Of a stretch of 64,000 nucleotides of DNA, positions 1 through 9,868 are shown in pieces. Within the stretch, counting starts at the first letter, position 1. Each line of letters opens with the position of its first letter. The translations under genes were made by a program, and so were the position numbers. Origin of the DNA: Paramecium octaurelia (lineage: Eukaryota; Ciliophora; Oligohymenophorea; Peniculida; Parameciidae); assembly GCA_905182995.1 (NCBI GenBank), contig CAJJDP010000080.1:372001-436000 (forward strand), in the 5' to 3' direction. Below the pieces are notes generated by a model. It was not told where the DNA came from. It made no database searches and worked only from the letters and a program-made list of their open reading frames with translations.

Positions 1-263
1 GCATTTTGAAGCAAACTCATAATATGTAAATCTTGTTAACTACATTATACACTTTATATAATGCTCCAGCATCAATCACTTCCTGACTCTAATATATTGA
101 TGATATATTATTGTAACAATATTACTTAGAAATTTTAATGACTTTACGTTATAATATATATATACGAGTATGCAATTCTCCATACATCTCTATACACGGA
201 TTCTAAGTCAGCTTTCTCAGCATGAAACTATTTAAGTTTTTGTTATTTTTATTCTAAATGCAA

Positions 264-478
264 TCAGACGATTTTCTTCAGTTTTTCCAAAACACTAAAA
301 TTTGGACCATCAGGTAAAGGATGTACTTTGATTGTTGAAAGTTTAAGGACTCTTTTAGTGTTAGGGTCTTCTTAATTGTGATGTTTCTATGCGATCATCA
401 TAGATCAAAAGGTAATAATGTTTGTCTTTTAAGAAATTCTTATGTTGACATCTAATCTATAAGGAATTTTTGATCCAT
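264..478 (-). pseudogene. Frameshifted small gene or gene remnant, unknown function
   Basis: Reading the minus strand, an ATG at 478 opens a 26-codon stretch (starts MDQKFLIDQM) that hits TGA near 400. A second frame then continues with well-composed protein (PLPDGPNFSVLEKLKKIV) to a TGA at 264-266. No GT...AG pair lies between the two stretches, so an intron does not join them; a one- or two-base indel would. A third frame is also open across the junction. Either this is a decaying gene, or the assembly carries an indel, or part of the open reading is chance. No family recognised. Confidence 0.3.
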
Positions 479-619
479 ATCTTATAAAATGATTAATATA
501 TATTTAAAGCATGATCAATCAAAAAATAGAATCCTATTTATAATTTAAAATAACTAACTAAATATGAATAATATGAAAAAATAATATTTATGTACTTTTA
601 TTGATTATATTTCACTTGT

Positions 620-1589
620 TCAGCCAATTAAATAGCTTAATTCATAGTCAGCTTTTAATGATTGATCGACAACGGTTTTATTGTTTTTGTGATATTCCTC
701 AATATCTACTAATTTATCTCCAACAACTTAATCATAGCCAGTGTTCTCTAGAGCCTTATAATTAGCGATCAATTTGGTTAAGTTAATGTATGAGGGACAA
801 TATAATTGTTGTCCTACAATGCAGTTGTTGGTTGGATGAATGATCTAATGGAATCAAAAATGAATAAATTACTTTTTCAATAAAAGAACTATTAAGTTGA
901 GCTTTATAATTGTTTCCAAGGCTGTCTTCAATTAAATGAATGATGGATTTGAAATCAATGTGCTTGTGTCCTTTGGCCAAGAGCAACTTGCCAGCATGAT
1001 CGCCTGCAAGGACTCTGGCGACAATTGCCTCTAAATCTCCAGTGAAGATTGGGGCACATGATTGTCCTGTGCTTTTGAAGTAAATGCTTTGTCCATTATA
1101 AATTCTTTGAGCAATTTTATTAGTAAATGTGCTTTAAGGACCAAAAGTAATATCAGATCTGATTCCAACCAATTGAGGGATGGAGCGACGACCTTCGACT
1201 TCTAAATGTTTCCACTCATCAATTTCTTCCTGATGATCATGTTCGACTGGTGCAACATAAGCCACTGTTTTGTAGTTTCTGGTCTTGGCCAAATCTAGAG
1301 TGGCAACCAGCAAGTTTTTCTTGGAGGCTGTTACTTAGTAATAGTCATGGCTCACATAAAGGAGATTGTTGGCTTATTTGATCACATCATGGAGATCTTG
1401 ACGATCGCCCACTTTGAACAAGTCTATCTTGGTTGAGAATTATTGCTTGAACTTAAGTAATCTTTGAACTGTGAAGTATGTTGGGAAGATATCAGCACAG
1501 ATGATCTTCTCATACTTACCACTTTCAGCAGCTACTCTTAGGAATCCTTAAGCAATTCTATTGCTAGCATTTAGAATCAAGAGAGACAT
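620..1589 (-). CDS. NAD(P)-binding Rossmann-fold (SDR/NmrA-like) protein, possibly mitochondrial
   Basis: Two exons; one 28-nt intron (869-896, GTA...TAG) restores the frame and gives about 313 residues ending in TGA at 620-622. The N-terminus MSLLILNASNRIAQGFLR has the beta-strand/turn/helix of a Rossmann nucleotide-binding fold; later stretches (LVATLDLAKTRNYKTVAY, IFTGDLEAIVARVL) fit an atypical short-chain dehydrogenase such as the NDUFA9/NmrA group. Family membership rests on fold-level similarity, not on a diagnostic motif, and the classical YxxxK catalytic pair is not evident, so a structural or regulatory role is possible. Downstream member of a tight head-to-tail minus run: its ATG lies 59 bp beyond the stop of the channel gene. 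Confidence 0.6.
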
Positions 1590-1648
1590 ATCAAATAAAT
1601 AATTATATTTAGGATTTAATATCTAAGTAAATTTATATACACATAATC

Positions 1649-4600
1649 TCAAAATCCTCCACTCTTTCTTGTTCGTATTAAGTAGCACTTGAATTCATCC
1701 ACTAACTTAGTCAATTATTGTGCCTCTCTTTGTTTCTGCAATTTCTGTTCTCGCTAAATTTAGAATTGTTTCTATCGCTAATCGAAGCTCTCAAAATTAT
1801 GAACTTTCCTTGGTGTATGATGAGGATTCAATAGGGTTTGTTGTCTAATCAATACACTTAATCATTACATGTGACGAATGAATGAATCATCATCAAAATA
1901 GTCCTACTCACTTTTCGGAGCTATCTTGACTTGAACTGTATTTTATTAAATGCTCAACATGGGTTATCGTTTACTCTAGTTCCTCCTTTCCATTTCTTCC
2001 ACTACTTTCTAGACTATGAAATCAACATATCTATCTTGATCAATGCTAGAAAGAGAATTGCTATTTGAGCAAACAGTGGGAGTCTTTGATATTTTTAAAT
2101 AAGGTTATCTATTCTCCTGCACTTCTTCATTTGGCAATCTCAGGAACACTTCCTTTTTATTTATATCATCCTATCCTTCATCGATTAATGATGAGTTGCT
2201 TTCCTCTGTACTCGTTTATTTATCTTGCTTCTATTCTTTCTGACAAGAATGGAACTGTTTAATGAATTGTCGAACCTGAGGACTAACAGAATCTCTATAG
2301 TGTTTCATATCAGTTAATAATTTGTTATTAAATTATAAAATAGTAGCAGAATTCATATCAATTTTCTCGCCAACATTATCGACTTTGCAATCTACTTCAA
2401 CGACTTCTTTGGCTTTCTCAATAACCCTTAATCCTTCTTTTTCTATTTTATTGTCATAATATAATTTTACTTATCTACTATATTGTGATTAGAGCAATTG
2501 TGTAAATGGTAAAAACTATTTGATTCGACTAGGGTTGAGTTGTAATTTGAATCTTTTGATATCTTCAATGTCTATCACATAATACGAGATATATTCTTAA
2601 TAGACATTTGAATCATATAGAGTGTCAATATTTGGTTTAACTTAGTTGCCTTACTAAAATGCATTATACTCCTTTAAAACTATTGAAATATTATTATGAG
2701 GATAAAAGATATTGTAATCGTATCCTTACTCAAAATCATTGAGTATTTCATCGCTTTTCCGTAGTTCTGATTGCTAACCCCCATTATACTTCTGCACTTC
2801 CTCTTTGAATATTTAATAATCAGCCATAATATCATCCATTTTGTTTTAGACTTAAGTTCCACATTCACTATCTTAGTCACTTTCAAGATGATTCTTAAAC
2901 TGGTTGATACTTGGAATTATGGCATTGTCACTATTGTTGGAAGATATAATGGCTTAAGAGAGACTCTTGGTTAGACTAAATATTTCCTATTGTTTAATTT
3001 GTATTTGTTGTATCTATTTTTATGATTTTCTCAGTGATTATTGCCAATTCCTCCTCCTATTCCTATCTTCCTTAAATTTAGACTTAAGTTTCAAACTTTT
3101 CCTTATAGAATCATCCTCTATTCCCTTTTATATCAAATCATCTACATTGCATTCTTCCTTTAAATAATTATGAATTGAAATTTCCTTCTGGAAATTCTCC
3201 ACTTTCCTTGCTATTTCCTACATATCTTTTCTGGCATTATAATTTATTCTGTCATTTCTTACAAAGTCTTTCATAATTGCTTAGATGCATCTAGTCTTGG
3301 TCTTCTGATAAGCATATAAGTCAACAATAAAGTGTAGAGAGGGACAATCTTTTATCACATGTCCTGGCAAATCACAAGAATAGCAGTGAATATTTAAGAC
3401 TTATAGCTGATTCTTATTAACCTCTGAGTTAATAAAGAAGAATTTTTCTCTGTCTTCTGGAAATTAAGATAATAAATCAATGAAATGCTATCTTTTTAAT
3501 ACAAAAACATCAGTAAATCCATTACTTTTAGCAGAGGCTGTTCTTTCAGTATTACCAAAAAAACTGATTTCTCCAAATACATCTTTATTTGACAATCTTG
3601 CTACTATTTATCTTGTTTTAATTAAAATAATATTAATTGATCCTTCTTAAATAAAATAGAGTGATTATTCATTCTTGATCTCATTTTCCAAGAAGACATA
3701 TTCATCAGGTTGAATAGTTTATTCAATTAAAATTTGAGTCAACTCAATCAAAAGTTTCCTAGAGAAGGTTTAACAAATCAATTTGTAATTAGCCAATATA
3801 GTTCCATTGACTTGTATAGTGAATTCAAATTTCAAAGAAGTTGATAGATTTTGACAAATCGACTCCAAGTTTATACTTCGACGTGAGTCCCAAAGGTATT
3901 ACAAATATCTTCGCACTTGATTCTGTAACTATTTCGGAATCTTAACTTTTCCCATATAACCATTGATCTCTGCTATCCTTCTTTAATATTGATCCTTTTT
4001 TTAACTGAGTTATTGCATTGTATTACCAATGGTATTCATAGTGAATGAGAAGACCCCACATGCAATCAACAGAAAAAACACTCCGAAAAACCTCTCCAAG
4101 GGAGTCTAAGGTGAAAGATCCCCATATCCAACTGTAATCATGGTAGTGACAGCCCAATACAATGAATTAATATACCTAACTTACCAAGGTTGATCATATA
4201 TCCCATATATTGTCAGCCAATTATAGGATGGGTCTTCACTCTGAGCAATAAAATGAAATATGCAACCTAGCCAATGTGACCAAAACAACACAAAGGCGCA
4301 TAATTTCAAAAAGCTCGCTATGGTCTATATGGCAGAATTATCAGCGAAGTATTCCTCAATTTTATCGATGATGACTTTCAACTTAGCCAACCTCAATAGC
4401 CTGATTACTTTTATGAATCTAAAGAATTTCAATACTCTCAGGATTTAAGCACTCTTTTAGAGATTTGCATGTTGGGTGGAAATTTCATCCTCTGCATCTC
4501 CTGTTAAAGCTACGGTAAATAATAAATCATAAGGGAATGATGCGATTATGTCAATCCAAAACCATAATTTCAAGTACTCAATTGCTATTATTTTATAGGA

Positions 4601-5185
4601 ATAGTTGATATTGCCATTTTTGTAGATGGCCGTATTGAAGGTAAGCAAGATATCCAACAAGAAGGCTGCTGTAATAACATAACCGAATTCACTACTAACT
4701 TCGATATCAAAACTAATTCTGATTGGAATTGTAATAATTTCATACAGAATTAAAATCATACAAAAAAAATCCCAAAGTATTTTGATTGTGCTATCAGGAT
4801 TAATTGTAAACCAATAATTTTAAACTTGTGTGTTTTTTCTTTTCATATCTATTCTCTAATTCTCACTCTACGAAGATTTAGTGAGCTCCTTCATTTTTTC
4901 ATTTCTTTCCCTTTCATCTAGATCGATGTCATCAAAAGGAAGAAATTTTTAATCTATGTCTTATAATCTAGATTCCAATTTAATGTTTGCTGTATAAATC
5001 GACTTATCAGCCAGAATCAATTGCTCACTTAAGCTTAGAATAGTGGGATCTTGGTGATCATTGTTGCATTAGTTAATAAACTCAATTTACTTGAATTCTT
5101 AGTCTGCTCTATTGGATAAAATAGGTTAATGTTCATTCGGCACTCTCGCAGAATATTAATCAACTTCCATGTAGTTTGATGTCAT
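1649..5185 (-). CDS. K+-selective voltage-sensing channel with cyclic-nucleotide-binding domain and CCHC zinc knuckle
   Basis: 1170 residues, one 24-nt intron at 1845-1868. Order: acidic cytosolic N-terminus (about 1-140), S1-S3, a basic S4 (KFFRFIKVIRLLRLAKLK), pore with selectivity filter TVGYGD (4118-4135), S6, a linker and a CNBD containing DEYVFLENEI and DVFGEISFFG, then a CCHC zinc knuckle CysX2CysX4HisX4Cys (3344-3385), then a long Gln-rich coiled coil. GYG predicts K+ selectivity, as in the large ciliate CNG/EAG-like K+ channel families. The CNBD lacks an obvious phosphate-cassette Arg, so cyclic-nucleotide binding is uncertain. The zinc knuckle is unusual in an ion channel and suggests nucleic-acid or protein binding (inference). 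Its start is 29 bp past the stop of the upstream Cys-rich gene. Confidence 0.88.
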
Positions 5186-5214
5186 TTGATTTGTAAATAT
5201 TATCAATAACAATA

Positions 5215-6033
5215 TCATTATGAAATTACAAATATCATTATGGCAACCCTCATGATAACTCCAAAATTATCTGGAGGTGGTGGATTGGGGGGACCAGAGC
5301 ATTTTTAACAAGTCTTTGAATTGGGATTCCACAGGTATGAATACTGAGTATCAACGAAACAAGATGCTTCGTTTAAATCAGCTGGCATAGCCTCAACACA
5401 ATGACTGTCTTCCCACTTACACAATTATACAGATTAAGGATGGTCAAAAGGATCGTAAGCGTGAATGTATTAACAACTACTTGAGTCGGTTAGATCTGAG
5501 CATTTCTTTTGGACACATGTGGAGCTGGACACCTTGCATGAATGTATATTCATGATGCATTTCATGATTTAAAATTCCCCTTTGATCAAATTAATGTCGC
5601 TGCATTATTTTATAACCTAACACTTGTCATCAATAAATCCACATTCTCCCTCTTTGCCTTCCTGATAATTGCAATCCTCCTCATTATAATCAGAACAACT
5701 TGGAATAACCTTGTTTTAACATTTTTTCCCATCCAATGACGTACATAAAATTGAAATTGCTTCACATGAACTCTTATCACCGACATATTGATCACAACTA
5801 GTGAATTTAGTGCATTTTCCTTCCAAATAGGCACAATTGGTCTCATATGGACAATCAACTGGGGATTCTATTGAACAGTCTTCTATATTGATGCATTTGT
5901 TTTAATTCCAATAACAGTAACTCACTTGATTACAATCATATTCTAAGAGCAATTCATCGCAAACACATTTAGTTACAACATCAATATAAGTTGATGATAC
6001 AATTGAGAATATCAATGATAGATATACAAACAT
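5215..6033 (-). CDS. Cys-rich secreted, probably GPI-anchored surface protein
   Basis: Intronless, 272 residues. A short hydrophobic signal peptide (MFVYLSLIFSIVSS) is followed by about 30 Cys residues in repeated short spacings (for example CVCDE, CNQVSYCYW, CTKFTSCD, CSDYNEEDC), then a Pro-rich spacer SGPPNPPPPDN and a C-terminal hydrophobic tail ending at the stop. Signal peptide plus Cys ladder plus terminal hydrophobic segment is the layout of ciliate surface-antigen-type GPI proteins; assignment to a named antigen family was not possible. Start codon is only 12 bp beyond the TGA of the upstream BAR-like gene, leaving practically no room for separate 5' and 3' UTRs. Confidence 0.7.
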
Positions 6034-6045
6034 TAATTAAATCAA

Positions 6046-6765
6046 TCATTATTTTTTATGCTTTATAATACCTAATTTACTCAATCTTGTGTAAACTTAT
6101 TACTTTTCATCGGAAGTATGTATTTTATGAATGGCCATCGAGTATTATTACAAACCAGCCGAAGAGATCACCAATAATCTATTAAAGAAGTGTTTGAAAA
6201 GACCCTTCAACTCATCATTTTTATCTTCTATATAATTCTTGTACGTGAAATTGAAAGTCTAACCCTTTTCTAGTTTCTCCCTCTTTGCTTCTTAGAGCTG
6301 CTTTTCTAATTACAACAATTTTTCGTCATTCTTTTACAACAGGTCATTCTTCTTTTATTCTAATTTTTTATAGATAGCTGCCTTCTCCTTGTATTCAGCC
6401 AGAGCCCTCTTTTGAGTCTCTACTGCCCTTTAACCATCAGTTAAACTTGGGATTATCTTGGTCCGTATCAATTTAGCAATTCCTTTGTCTTAATCCTCAT
6501 TTATCCTATCTTTAATCTTTAAGTTAACTTCCTGGATTGCTGATTTTAGTTCATCCAGCATGTCCATCAAGGCTGGAGTCTCTTAAAATGGTTCTTTAGC
6601 AAGGCCACCCAAAAATTCTGACAATTCGTGATATGCCTGGCATCGATCCATTTCCACTTTCAGAATCTTTTCAAACTAAACTCGAAGGTCCAAACAAAAT
6701 CTGTCATCTTTACATAAACTTTAGTATATTTCCTCAAATTATTGTTCAGATGTTTCAACCTGCAT
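6046..6765 (-). CDS. BAR-like coiled-coil protein (paralogue 1)
   Basis: 239 residues, no intron. Almost entirely charged amphipathic helix: an N-terminal helical stretch, a long Lys/Glu-rich coiled coil (residues about 110-185, AEYKEKAAIYKKLEQKKNDL) and a C-terminal helix with an AGLQQYSMAIHKIH motif. Length and helix pattern match a single classical BAR domain (membrane-curvature sensing). It aligns over its C-terminal half with the protein at 7233-7910 (shared AxK...GQTxN...YIxxKNxEF...HF...AGLQ), so the two are paralogues. The BAR call is from architecture and from the resemblance to sorting-nexin-type BARs, not from a unique motif. Neighbours on the same strand at 56 bp and 12 bp. Confidence 0.55.
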
Positions 6766-6821
6766 ATGAATAATTTATTTAAAAATAGATTAGTAAGAGA
6801 ATAAAATACAAATCATGAATT

Positions 6822-7196
6822 TCATTTTGCTATCTTCTCCATGCAAATCTTAAAATTTTCAAAATCTTATTACTCCTAGAACCACACATTGAATACCTTT
6901 GATTATTCATCTTAGAAATTAAAATAAAACCATTGTGTCCCTTTGCTCAATTCAAATGTGAAGCCCTTTTTTATTGTCCTTATGAAATCTTACGTTGAGT
7001 TTTGATTTAAAATAATGAAAACAAATTGGTCACTTAATTTTATTAAGAAGAATGGTCCTTGAAATCCAGCCTGATGCCACAACTAAGTGCACTTATCAAA
7101 CTCATTCAAACTAGTGAATTTGCCAGTATACAAGATCTGTTCCAGAGTTGGAAACAATCTCTTTAAATAAGAGAAATTAATTTGATCTCGTTACAT
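6822..7196 (-). CDS. DCP1: Dcp1-like EVH1-fold mRNA decapping subunit
   Basis: 124 residues, single exon. The protein is essentially one small domain: an N-terminal helix (NFSYLKRLFPTLEQIL), then a beta-rich core GPFFLIKLSDQFVFIILNQ and a terminal helix after NVWFQEQQDF. The FxILNxxS and xVWFxxxxDxE(N/K) spacing is what is seen in Dcp1, the EVH1-fold activator of the Dcp2 cap hydrolase in cytoplasmic mRNA decay. Metazoan Dcp1 proteins are much longer; a bare EVH1 domain resembles yeast or protist forms. Sits between the two BAR-like paralogues, 36 bp and 56 bp from them. Recognition is by motif pattern only; another EVH1/PH-fold protein remains possible. Confidence 0.6.
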
Positions 7197-7203
7197 TAAA
7201 TAA

Positions 7204-7232
7204 ATATATATATATATATATATTATTATTAT
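7204..7232. repeat. AT dinucleotide/ATT trinucleotide microsatellite
   Basis: About ten TA units followed by four ATT units, lying immediately 3' of the BAR-like paralogue 2 stop and upstream of the Dcp1-like start on the minus strand. Simple-sequence tract in the 36-bp intergenic space. Confidence 0.9.
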
Positions 7233-7910
7233 TCACTTATTTCTTTAATTACCTAATAATTTACTTAAGAAAATCTCTGCATCTTTCTTGACCTCCTGCT
7301 CTCTATTATGAATTTCTTAAGCACTTTTTGAGAAACTTTGGAGTCCAGCTGCACAACAATACATCTGCATATTCAGAAAATGCTTCCACATTGAACAGAA
7401 CTCTTGATTTTTCTCATTAATATAAATCTAATATTAAGTATTCAGTGTTTATCCTGCCAACATCTTCTCCTTCTTTGCCTATTCATAAGCCTGATAGGTC
7501 TCCTTTTATTTTGCAGGCTCTGTGTTCTTCCTCTTTTAATCCCTATCAGCCTCTATAGCTGTTTTGGCTTTATAATCATCCAATAATTTCTGCTTCGTCT
7601 TTATCTGCTCCAATTATCCATTCAAACTTAATATGATTTTCGTCTTAATCAAGTCGACATACTCCATATTCTTTTTCTAAGACACAGACATTGACTCCGC
7701 TACCAGAGAAACCACCTCTGCTAATTTTGGTATTTCTGAACTCAGTTATTTTTGAATCTTTTTCAAACATTCAATCAATTCCTTATTGGCTTAATCCACT
7801 TTCTCCAGAGCCAGAGCTAGTAAATTAAAAAACCCACTAAGATCTTCGAATGCCTTCTTATCATTATTTAGACTCAGATTGATTTCTTCATGCTATATAT
7901 TTGTAGCCAT
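7233..7910 (-). CDS. BAR-like coiled-coil protein (paralogue 2)
   Basis: 225 residues, no intron, start at 7910. N-terminal helices (EEINLSLNNDKKAFEDL), a central helix rich in Lys/Glu (EQIKTKQKLLDDYKAK), and a C-terminal helix with CCAAGLQSFSKSAQEIH. Shares arrangement and several local motifs with the protein at 6046-6765, from which it is separated only by the Dcp1-like gene. The size and continuous helix suggest a BAR-type dimer that binds curved membrane; no SH3 or PX domain is attached. First (most upstream) gene of the compact minus run. A tandem duplication with an intervening gene is the simplest origin. Confidence 0.55.
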
Positions 7911-9110
7911 TTCAATTCCAATTCGGAATGAATATTTATATTATAAAATTATATTATCCAAAGCGAAGTTAATTCAAACTCACTTTACCAATCATTCAAT
8001 ATAATATTCAAATTTACAAGAGATCATCTAAGCATTATATCAATTCAGAGTTGAAATCAAAGTATTTTCCATGTTTAATTATCATAAACAAAAAGAAATC
8101 GTTCTCAATCATTATTCATTAAATCCCAATATAAATTTTAATCTTGATTGTGCCCTTTTTTAATATTATGGAAAATTTTGAATGATTCAACAAATTTACT
8201 GAAAACCACTCAATTTACTAAACTTACTTATTGAAATCATTAGAATATAGTAATCAAAAAACATCTGACTTTAAGATTACCAAAAAGAAAGTTGATCTAT
8301 TATATTCTTAAACTATTCATATAAGATTTCTTCTTAAATTATTAAAAATTTTTTTGATCATTGATTTTCAATAAAAAATGGAATTGTGGATTTTCTAAAG
8401 AGAAAGTTAATTCTCCTACGAAAACCCAAAAAGAATACTCTGAATAAAATAAATTTATTATACCAAGAAGTTTAAATTTATTTTCTTCATGGTTATTATA
8501 GGAATGACTAAACTCTGCTTTATTAAATCATAAATATTAATTTCGTATCTACAAATTGAGATCTTAAAATTTCATCCAGTAATATTGATTATAACAAGTA
8601 AGAATTGTAAACATCATAATAGAAGACTAAATTAGTATCATAATAGTAATATGTAATATTATGATATTTGACTATCTTCATTTTCATCTCCCAATAAGGA
8701 ATCTTAAAATAAGTAAGTCGGTTTATTCAAATAAAGACAAAATAATAGTGTATTCAATACTATACAAATTATAATCCATAGTTGATACAAAAAGTCAACT
8801 CTCAAACATCAATTCTTAAATTTAGCAGCAATCATTTTTAATAATATATTTAAACAAACAATATGGATATCATATATATAAGCTTAAAAATTCAAATCTT
8901 CTCTTTGCTTTACCAATATTTCTTCTATTTATTGGCTTGTCTTGTTATTCCATATGAACAATGCCGATAAGTCCAAGCTATTTTCCTGTATGGTTTTTGC
9001 AGATGAAGTAGAATACATAGCTCAAGTGTAGAGTTCTTATGTATTCTATTATAAAAATAGTATTTATATCCTTAATACCTCAATTTATAAGGGAATTAAT
9101 TAATATTAAC
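7911..9110. other. 1.2-kb intergenic region, no convincing gene
   Basis: Divergent spacer between the minus BAR-like gene and the plus E2F gene, so it should hold both promoters. Very AT-rich. Two short minus-strand open frames occur: 8809-9018 (listed separately) and a 66-codon frame near 8480-8680 rich in Tyr and Ile (starts MKMKIVKYHN). Neither shows a family motif and, with only TGA as stop, open frames of this size are expected by chance. Confidence 0.6.
8809..9018 (-). CDS. Small open frame, hypothetical
   Basis: 69 codons, starting MYSTSSAKTIQENSLDLSAL and containing an amphipathic run (NNKTSQQIEEILVKQRED). The first 45 residues have protein-like composition unlike the AT-driven background (Ile/Asn/Lys/Phe) of its surroundings; the last part degrades into Ile/Leu-rich sequence, which might be an unrecognised intron. 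No family recognised. May be an exon of a short gene or chance. Confidence 0.25.
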
Positions 9111-9842
9111 ATGAGTTCGAAGCGAAAGTAAGTAAAAATGGAGTCAGAGAAAAAGGTTAAGCAGGAGGAATCAAACTATGAAGATTCATTTAATGAGTCG
9201 AATGATGAAGAACCTAAGAGTACTGGGAAATAGAAAACTCGACATGACAATTCATTATCTGTGCTCACAAAAAAGTTTGTTGAATTAATTAGGAATTCTG
9301 AAGAGTTGACAATCGACTTGAATGTGGCTGTCAATGATTTGGGGGTTTAAAAAAGAAGAATTTACGATATTACAAATGTATTAGAGGGGATTGGTTATAT
9401 TGAGAAAATCTCTAAAAACAAGATCAAATGGGTTGGAGCCACCGATGATCCTTAATTGGAAACTGAGCTTCGTTAAATAAAATAAGAATTAGAAGCCTTG
9501 CAAGATGAAGAGAAAACAATCGATTATTGGATAGAGTACTTGCAAAAGAATCTGTAAGAGAAGTTCCAGAGTGATCCAGAAGTGGCTAAGTACACCTTTC
9601 TCACTCATGATGACTTCAAAGAATTATCAAAGAGCTAGCAGACTGATCATAAGGGAGAGGCGCTTTTTATAATAACAGCGCCAAAAGGAACTTCCGTAGA
9701 AACTCCTCAAGAAAACAACCCTGAATACCCCTATCAGGTTTACTTGAATAGTTCCAAAGTATAGGGACAGAATAATGAAATTTAAGTGTATATTTGTTCT
9801 GACGAGAATTACCCAATTGAATATGAGAAGAAGCAAAAATGA
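9111..9842 (+). CDS. E2F: E2F-family transcription factor
   Basis: 243 residues, intronless. A charged N-terminus (1-45) is followed by the winged-helix DNA-binding domain: [12 protein letters not shown], then [20 protein letters not shown] and [36 protein letters not shown] is the diagnostic E2F/DP signature. A leucine-rich coiled coil (about 130-170) for dimerisation and a beta-rich marked-box-like region follow; no clear C-terminal transactivation/Rb-pocket-binding segment is visible, the protein ending soon after the marked box. Expected role: S-phase gene control as heterodimer with DP. Converges with the BTB-TLDc gene with 26 bp between stop codons. Confidence 0.93.
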
Positions 9843-9868
9843 CACATATTTTATCTAATATAATTTTA

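Noticed and set aside
5610..5858. 82-codon minus frame inside the Cys-rich gene
   Set aside because: Frame-shifted shadow of the 272-residue Cys-rich protein, which has a signal peptide and regular Cys spacing.
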